From Prevotella sp. (GTDB lineage Bacteria > Bacteroidota > Bacteroidia > Bacteroidales > Bacteroidaceae), in contig JAFRRN010000028.1 in NCBI GenBank assembly GCA_017428055.1, forward strand, positions 1-35,384: a stretch of 35,384 bases of DNA. Direction: 5' to 3'. The position numbers and the translations under genes were made by a program. This document shows positions 31,680-35,384 of the stretch, in pieces. Position 1 is the stretch's first letter. Every line of letters begins with the position of its first letter. A model generated the notes under the pieces. That model was given only the letters and a program-made list of their open reading frames with translations, did not search any database and had not been told where the DNA came from.

Positions 31680-32849
31680 TCAATCCATCCTGTCACGATA
31701 ATCCTCGTAGCGGAACGTGCGAAGGGACTCCAAAGTGCCGTCGAGATGCAAGAGGGCGATGGCAGGATGGCTGATGCCATTGAACATATTGGTCTTGACG
31801 GTGGTATAATGGAGCATGTCCTCGAAAATAATGTTCTCGCCTATTTGCAGTTCATGACCGAACCGCCAAAAGCCCATGAAATCGCCGGAGAGGCAACTGT
31901 TGCCGCCTATGCGGTAAACATGCTCGCCCGTTTGGCAGACGTCATGCCCTTCCAACACCTCTGCTCCACGGATCTCTGGCATATAGGGCATCTCCAAGCA
32001 GTCGGGCATGTGGCATGTGAAACTGACGTTGACGATGGCGGTACGGATGCCCTTGTCCTCCACGACATCCACCACCTGGGCGACAAGGGGACCTGTCTGC
32101 CAGCCAAAAGCGCTTCCTGGCTCAAGGATGACCTGTAGCCAAGGGTAACGCTGGCGGAACTCTCTCATCATTCGGATGAGGCGTGGGATGTCGTAATCAC
32201 GGCGCGTCATCAAGTGCCCTCCCCCAAAATTAATCCATTTCAGCTGTGGAAACCAACGGGAGAACTTCGTCTCGATGTGAGCCAGCGTACGCTCAAACAC
32301 ATCCGACCCACTCTCGCAATGGCAATGGCAATGGAATCCCGCAATGTCTGATGGCAACACCTCCGGGAGTTTGTCATGCGTGATGCCGAAGCGCGTACCA
32401 GGGGCGCAGGGATTGTAAAGGGCTGTTCCCACCTCGGAATACTCAGGATTGATGCGAATGCCAAGGCTTAAACCTTGGTTTTCCTGCCGTGCCAGCTCAT
32501 GGTAACGCTGATATTGCGACAGGGAGTTAAACGTGAGATGGCTCGACATCTTTGCCATATCCCTAATCTCGTAGTCTGTATACGCTGGCGAATATGTATG
32601 TGCCTTGTTGCCAAATTCCTCATAAGCCAGCCTCGCCTCATAAAGTGAGCTGGCGGTCGTGGCATGGATATACTCACGAAAAATGGGAAACGTCTTCCAC
32701 AAGGCAAATGCCTTGAAAGCCAGGATAACCTCTACGCCTGCCTCTTTTGCCACTTGGCTGATGAGGGCGAGGTTTTGCCGAAGCCTCTCCTCCTCTATAA
32801 TATACATAGGAGTATGTATTTCCCCGAAAGATAGGTTGTCTGTAGCCAT
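31680..32849 (-). CDS. nspC: Carboxynorspermidine decarboxylase
   Basis: A 389-residue PLP-dependent decarboxylase of the alanine racemase-like fold (group IV), which makes norspermidine or spermidine from the carboxy precursor in the alternative polyamine route. The PLP lysine is K46 in ILAFKAFALW; HCHCHCESGSD, GGGHLMTRRDYD and LEPGSAFGW bind PLP phosphate and substrate; the C-terminal CLSGDFMGFW contains the cysteine and aspartate of the active site contributed by the other subunit. Length is typical. The partner carboxynorspermidine dehydrogenase gene is not in the window. Start ATG 32849; a -7 box lies at 32869-32876. Confidence 0.93.
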   Translation of the reverse strand: MATDNLSFGEIHTPMYIIEEERLRQNLALISQVAKEAGVEVILAFKAFALWKTFPIFREYIHATTASSLYEARLAYEEFGNKAHTYSPAYTDYEIRDMAKMSSHLTFNSLSQYQRYHELARQENQGLSLGIRINPEYSEVGTALYNPCAPGTRFGITHDKLPEVLPSDIAGFHCHCHCESGSDVFERTLAHIETKFSRWFPQLKWINFGGGHLMTRRDYDIPRLIRMMREFRQRYPWLQVILEPGSAFGWQTGPLVAQVVDVVEDKGIRTAIVNVSFTCHMPDCLEMPYMPEIRGAEVLEGHDVCQTGEHVYRIGGNSCLSGDFMGFWRFGHELQIGENIIFEDMLHYTTVKTNMFNGISHPAIALLHLDGTLESLRTFRYEDYRDRMD

Positions 32850-32868
32850 GGTCTATTGGTGTTTTTTG

Positions 32869-32876
32869 CAAAATTA
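32869..32876 (-). promoter_or_regulatory. -7 box (TAATTTTG) for nspC
   Basis: On the minus strand TAATTTTG matches TAnnTTTG, 19 bases before the nspC ATG. It shares the 136-base intergenic region with the divergent promoter at 32937-32968. Confidence 0.45.
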
Positions 32877-32936
32877 AGAATAATTTGCGAAAATGCCATA
32901 CGATGGTTGATAAGTTACGTTTTTTATGCAGCCAAT

Positions 32937-32968
32937 ATTGCTTTTTTCACATAAAATGATTAATTTTG
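32937..32968 (+). promoter_or_regulatory. Promoter of the ThiE-like gene and prs
   Basis: ATTG (32937-32940, -33 with one mismatch), a 20-base spacer and TAATTTTG (32961-32968) fit the Bacteroidota consensus. It lies after the in-frame ATG at 32926, which supports ATG 32986 as start. Confidence 0.6.
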
Positions 32969-32985
32969 CATCGAAAAATGATGAA

Positions 32986-33594
32986 ATGAAACTCGTAATT
33001 CTAACGAAATCCACCTTTTTCGTGGAAGAAGACAAGATTCTTTCCTCTTTATTTGATGAGGGCATGGACAATTTGCACCTCTTCAAGCCTGGCTCTTCTC
33101 CCATGTTCAGCGAGCGACTGCTCACCCTCCTTCCCGAGGAATGCCATCGCAAGATTACCGTACATGAGCATTTCTACCTCAAGGGCGAATACCGACTTGC
33201 CGGCATACACCTCGACAACCCACATGAGACCATCCCACAAGGCTACAAAGGACAGGTGAGCCGTACATGCAACGACCTCTCCATGCTTAGGGAAATGAAG
33301 AGGGAGTCGCCTTACGTGTTCCTGAAAAACATCTTCGACTGCATCGAATTCCACGAGGAGAAGTCCACTTTCACCCTCCCGCAATTAGAGGAGGCCGCCG
33401 CCAATGGCCTCATCGACAGGAAAGTGTATGCCCTCGGCGGCATGAGCTTGGAGAATGTGCGGTTGGCAAAGGAGCTGGGATTTGGCGGGGTGGTCATCTG
33501 TGGCGACCTGTGGAACCGCTTTGACATCCATAGCGAACTTGACTTCAAGAAACTCATCTCACATTTCGAGCGATTGCGGAAGGCGATAGACTGA
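32986..33594 (+). CDS. TenI/ThiE-like (thiamine phosphate synthase family) protein
   Basis: A 202-residue small TIM-barrel protein. The C-terminal half KVYALGGMSLENVRLAKELGFGGVVICGDLW is the phosphate-binding end of the TenI/thiamine phosphate synthase family; the N terminus MKLVILTKSTFFVEEDKIL is the first strand. The usual pyrophosphate-binding pattern of ThiE is not complete, and no other thi gene or TPP riboswitch is near, so it may be a TenI-like protein or a paralogue with another role. Start at ATG 32986, downstream of the promoter. prs begins 31 bases after its stop and is probably co-transcribed. Confidence 0.78.
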   Translation: MKLVILTKSTFFVEEDKILSSLFDEGMDNLHLFKPGSSPMFSERLLTLLPEECHRKITVHEHFYLKGEYRLAGIHLDNPHETIPQGYKGQVSRTCNDLSMLREMKRESPYVFLKNIFDCIEFHEEKSTFTLPQLEEAAANGLIDRKVYALGGMSLENVRLAKELGFGGVVICGDLWNRFDIHSELDFKKLISHFERLRKAID

Positions 33595-33625
33595 CACTGA
33601 CAACTACAATAACACATACAGACAA

Positions 33626-34564
33626 ATGTTTACAAACGACTCTTTCCTTGTTTTCTCAGGTACGAACACCAAGTACTTAGCAGAAAAGATTTGTGCAAGT
33701 CTCGGGGTTCCCCTCGGCAAATTGGTCATCACGCGATTCTCAGACGGCGAGTTTGCCGTCTCTTACGAGGAGTCCATCCGTGGCCGCGACGTGTTCCTCG
33801 TGCAAAGCACATTCCCCAATTCCGATAACCTCATGGAATTGCTGTTGATGATTGACGCCGCCAAACGAGCCTCCGCCCGCAACATCATCGCCGTCATCCC
33901 CTATTTTGGATGGGCGCGGCAAGACCGCAAGGACAAGCCAAGGGTGAGCATCGGCGCGAAGCTGGTGGCAGACCTGTTGAGCGTGGCGGGCATAGACCGC
34001 GTGATTACGATGGATCTCCATGCCGACCAGATACAAGGATTCTTCGATGTTCCCGTTGACCACCTATATGCTTCGGGTGTGATCTTGCCCTATCTGCAAG
34101 CCCTCCACCTGGAAGACATGGTCATCGCATCGCCCGACGTGGGTGGTAGCAAGCGGGCAAATGCCTACGCCAAATACCTCCATTGCCCATTGGTACTCTG
34201 CAACAAGACCCGCGCCCGCGCCAACGTGGTGGAGAGTATGCAAATCATCGGCGACGTGGAAGGCAAGAACGTTGTCATCATCGATGACATGGTAGACACG
34301 GCGGGCACCATCACCAAGGCGGCTGACATCATGAAGGAGGCTGGCGCCAAGAGCATCAGGGCTTGCGCCTCACATTGCGTGATGAGCGACCCCGCGTCGG
34401 AGCGCATACAAGACTCCGCCCTCGAGGAGATGGTCTTCACCGACTCCATCCCCTATTCCATGAAATGTTCCAAGGTAAGGTTCCTCTCCGTGGCAGACAT
34501 GTTCGCCGAGACGATACGGCGTGTGATATGCAACGAGAGCATCAGTTCACAATATCTTGTATAA
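33626..34564 (+). CDS. prs: Ribose-phosphate pyrophosphokinase
   Basis: A 312-residue PRPP synthetase that makes 5-phosphoribosyl diphosphate from ribose 5-phosphate and ATP, for nucleotide, His and Trp synthesis. Family motifs are FSDGEFAVSYEESIRGRDVFLVQ, PYFGWARQDRKDKPRVSIGAKL, TMDLHADQIQGFF and the PRPP loop VVIIDDMVDTAGTI, all intact. The length is normal for class I enzymes. No promoter is seen in the 31-base gap before it. Its stop codon TAA overlaps ATG 34564, one of two possible starts of the next gene, suggesting coupling. Confidence 0.97.
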   Translation: MFTNDSFLVFSGTNTKYLAEKICASLGVPLGKLVITRFSDGEFAVSYEESIRGRDVFLVQSTFPNSDNLMELLLMIDAAKRASARNIIAVIPYFGWARQDRKDKPRVSIGAKLVADLLSVAGIDRVITMDLHADQIQGFFDVPVDHLYASGVILPYLQALHLEDMVIASPDVGGSKRANAYAKYLHCPLVLCNKTRARANVVESMQIIGDVEGKNVVIIDDMVDTAGTITKAADIMKEAGAKSIRACASHCVMSDPASERIQDSALEEMVFTDSIPYSMKCSKVRFLSVADMFAETIRRVICNESISSQYLV

Positions 34565-34572
34565 TGAGTAGT

Positions 34573-35223
34573 ATGAAAAAGTTATCACTTTGCTTAATGG
34601 CGACATGCGCCTTGGTGATATTGTCAGCATGTAGCTCTCGCACATACAAGGTCATCGGCACCATCGACGGAGCTAAAGACGGCGACACGCTGTTCCTCTC
34701 GTATGACATGGAAAGCGGAATGCCATCAGACACCATCCTTGTCAAGGACGGAAAGTTTATGTGGACAGGTCAGGCAGACTCACTCCAATTGTGCCTACTC
34801 TATCTGCAAAGCAACCATATCGTAAACTCAGTGTTCTTCATCGAGCCAGGCGAAATCAATATTCACCTCTCGCCTCAACGCAAAGACCAGCTGTTGTCAG
34901 GCACTCCTACCAACGAACAATGGCGGATGCTCAACGACTCCGTGGAAGTCTATGGAAAGGAAATCAACCAAGCCGTCAACGCCATCTTGGAAAACGACGC
35001 CCTCTCGCCCGAGAAAAAAAGTGACTCCACGCAGGTCTTGCTCAATGGCAAATACAAACAGATGAACCAATGTATCGTCAATTTTGCCGAGAACAACATC
35101 ACTAACGAGTTTGGATTGTTTCTCCTCAACTATTATGGCGAGGATGTCATCGACAGCCTACAACGACAAAGGCTCATCAAGATGATGCCCAAGGAGTTGG
35201 CAAGCCGACTTGGGAACAACTAA
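34573..35223 (+). CDS. DUF4369-type lipoprotein without thioredoxin domain
   Basis: A 216-residue lipoprotein (signal ending LVILSAC). The N-terminal part YKVIGTIDGAKDGDTLFLSYD...DTILVKDGKFMWTGQ is the DUF4369 domain that usually precedes a TlpA/thioredoxin domain in Bacteroidota. Here the protein ends (KELASRLGNN) before any thioredoxin CxxC domain, so it is either a short natural form or a truncated one. The window's right-hand end holds a possible mobile element only 20 bases further on. Start: ATG 34573 (MKKLSLCLM) gives a classical signal; ATG 34564, overlapping the prs stop by one base, would add three residues. Probably co-transcribed with prs. Confidence 0.8.
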   Translation: MKKLSLCLMATCALVILSACSSRTYKVIGTIDGAKDGDTLFLSYDMESGMPSDTILVKDGKFMWTGQADSLQLCLLYLQSNHIVNSVFFIEPGEINIHLSPQRKDQLLSGTPTNEQWRMLNDSVEVYGKEINQAVNAILENDALSPEKKSDSTQVLLNGKYKQMNQCIVNFAENNITNEFGLFLLNYYGEDVIDSLQRQRLIKMMPKELASRLGNN

Positions 35224-35243
35224 CCAAACATGGGAAAAAGAAG

Positions 35244-35280
35244 AAAGAGGGTGTGTCAAAATAGGCACATCCTCTTTTTT
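35244..35280 (+). terminator. Rho-independent terminator, possibly also end of a mobile element
   Basis: A 12-bp stem with one G-U pair (AAAGAGGGTGTG, 35244-35255, pairing with CACATCCTCTTT, 35266-35277), 10-base loop and a T run. It closes the prs-lipoprotein unit. The sequence GTGTGTCAAAATAGGCAC inside it also resembles the outer end of some IS elements as I recall them; unverified. Confidence 0.7.
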
Positions 35281-35311
35281 GCGCAAAGCCCCGACTTTCT
35301 CAAGCCAGGGC

Positions 35312-35342
35312 TTTGTTATGTCGTAAAGTTTTTGTACCTTTA
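35312..35342 (+). promoter_or_regulatory. Probable promoter of the gene entering at the right edge
   Basis: TTTG (35312-35315), a 19-base spacer and TACCTTTA (35335-35342) fit the Bacteroidota promoter with one mismatch. An AAAGCCC/GGGCTTT inverted repeat (35285-35291 and 35308-35314) precedes it. Confidence 0.5.
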
Positions 35343-35346
35343 CAAC

Positions 35347-35384
35347 ATGAAAATTAAGTCATCACAAAGATACCACTTTCGTCC
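35347..35384 (+). CDS. Start of a gene cut by the window edge (possibly transposase)
   Basis: Only MKIKSSQRYHFR is visible. A promoter-like sequence lies directly upstream and a hairpin resembling an IS end lies 70 bases before. An IS1182-like transposase, which often starts with a short basic region followed by FRPY, is a guess; a dozen residues cannot decide it. Confidence 0.35.
   Translation, partial: MKIKSSQRYHFR

Noticed and set aside
32850-32985. TPP riboswitch upstream of the ThiE-like gene
   Set aside because: The 136-base region holds two divergent promoters and no conserved TPP core; too little room for the aptamer.

Overview
The window looks like a chromosomal segment of a Prevotella-type Bacteroidota. 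The signs are: several promoters of the Bacteroidota form (TTTG, about 20 bases, TAnnTTTG), almost no Shine-Dalgarno sites, secreted proteins ending in type IX-secretion-like tails, an EF-G2 paralogue, a SusCD-less glycan operon, and lipoproteins with DUF4369 and DUF3298 character. This assignment is inference from gene content; no rRNA or tRNA gene was seen.

Layout. (1) 1-1193: 3' part of nuoN (respiratory complex I) and its terminator. (2) 1279-9196: an accessory/defence island. It holds a MNT-HEPN toxin-antitoxin pair whose HEPN gene carries an in-frame amber codon, a 545-base gene-free stretch with a long inverted repeat, and an apparent operon of Type III methyltransferase (mod), Fic AMP-transferase, Type III helicase-nuclease (res) and a DUF1016/YhcG-like PD-(D/E)XK nuclease. 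The mod specificity region is AT-rich against its flanks, and palindromic sequences sit inside the coding regions of res and of the nuclease. (3) 9242-12497: an iron/cobalamin-type ABC binding lipoprotein and permease without an adjacent ATPase gene, converging on a lactonase-family lipoprotein whose reading frame runs antisense into the permease. (4) 12628-16559: a small two-helix membrane protein, hemW, and an EF-G2-type elongation factor that lacks the catalytic His. (5) 16624-17110: a separate transcription unit encoding two short homologous peptides (51 and 34 residues), bounded by strong terminators. (6) 17214-28808: an operon with a secreted pectate lyase-like protein, a fucose/arabinose-isomerase-like protein, a cysteine-desulfurase-like PLP enzyme, an unknown 94-residue protein, a parallel beta-helix protein, a GH31 glycosidase and a sodium/solute symporter, most joined by 4-base ATGA overlaps, then a DUF3298 lipoprotein. 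(7) 28851-30602: umuD and umuC. (8) 30734-34564: a secreted protein and nspC on the minus strand, then a TenI/ThiE-like gene and prs on the plus strand. (9) 34573-35384: a DUF4369 lipoprotein, a terminator-like hairpin, and the first codons of a gene that runs off the window, possibly a transposase.

How the genes fit together. The glycan operon would cut a pectin-like polymer outside the cell, trim side chains (beta-helix protein, GH31), import the sugar through the symporter and isomerise it. The mod-fic-res-nuclease cluster is probably a restriction system with an extra post-translational effector and a second nuclease. The most unusual observations are the same perfect palindrome occurring twice, in two different reading frames, inside the DUF1016 nuclease gene; the Fic gene between mod and res; and the isolated pair of leader-like small peptides.
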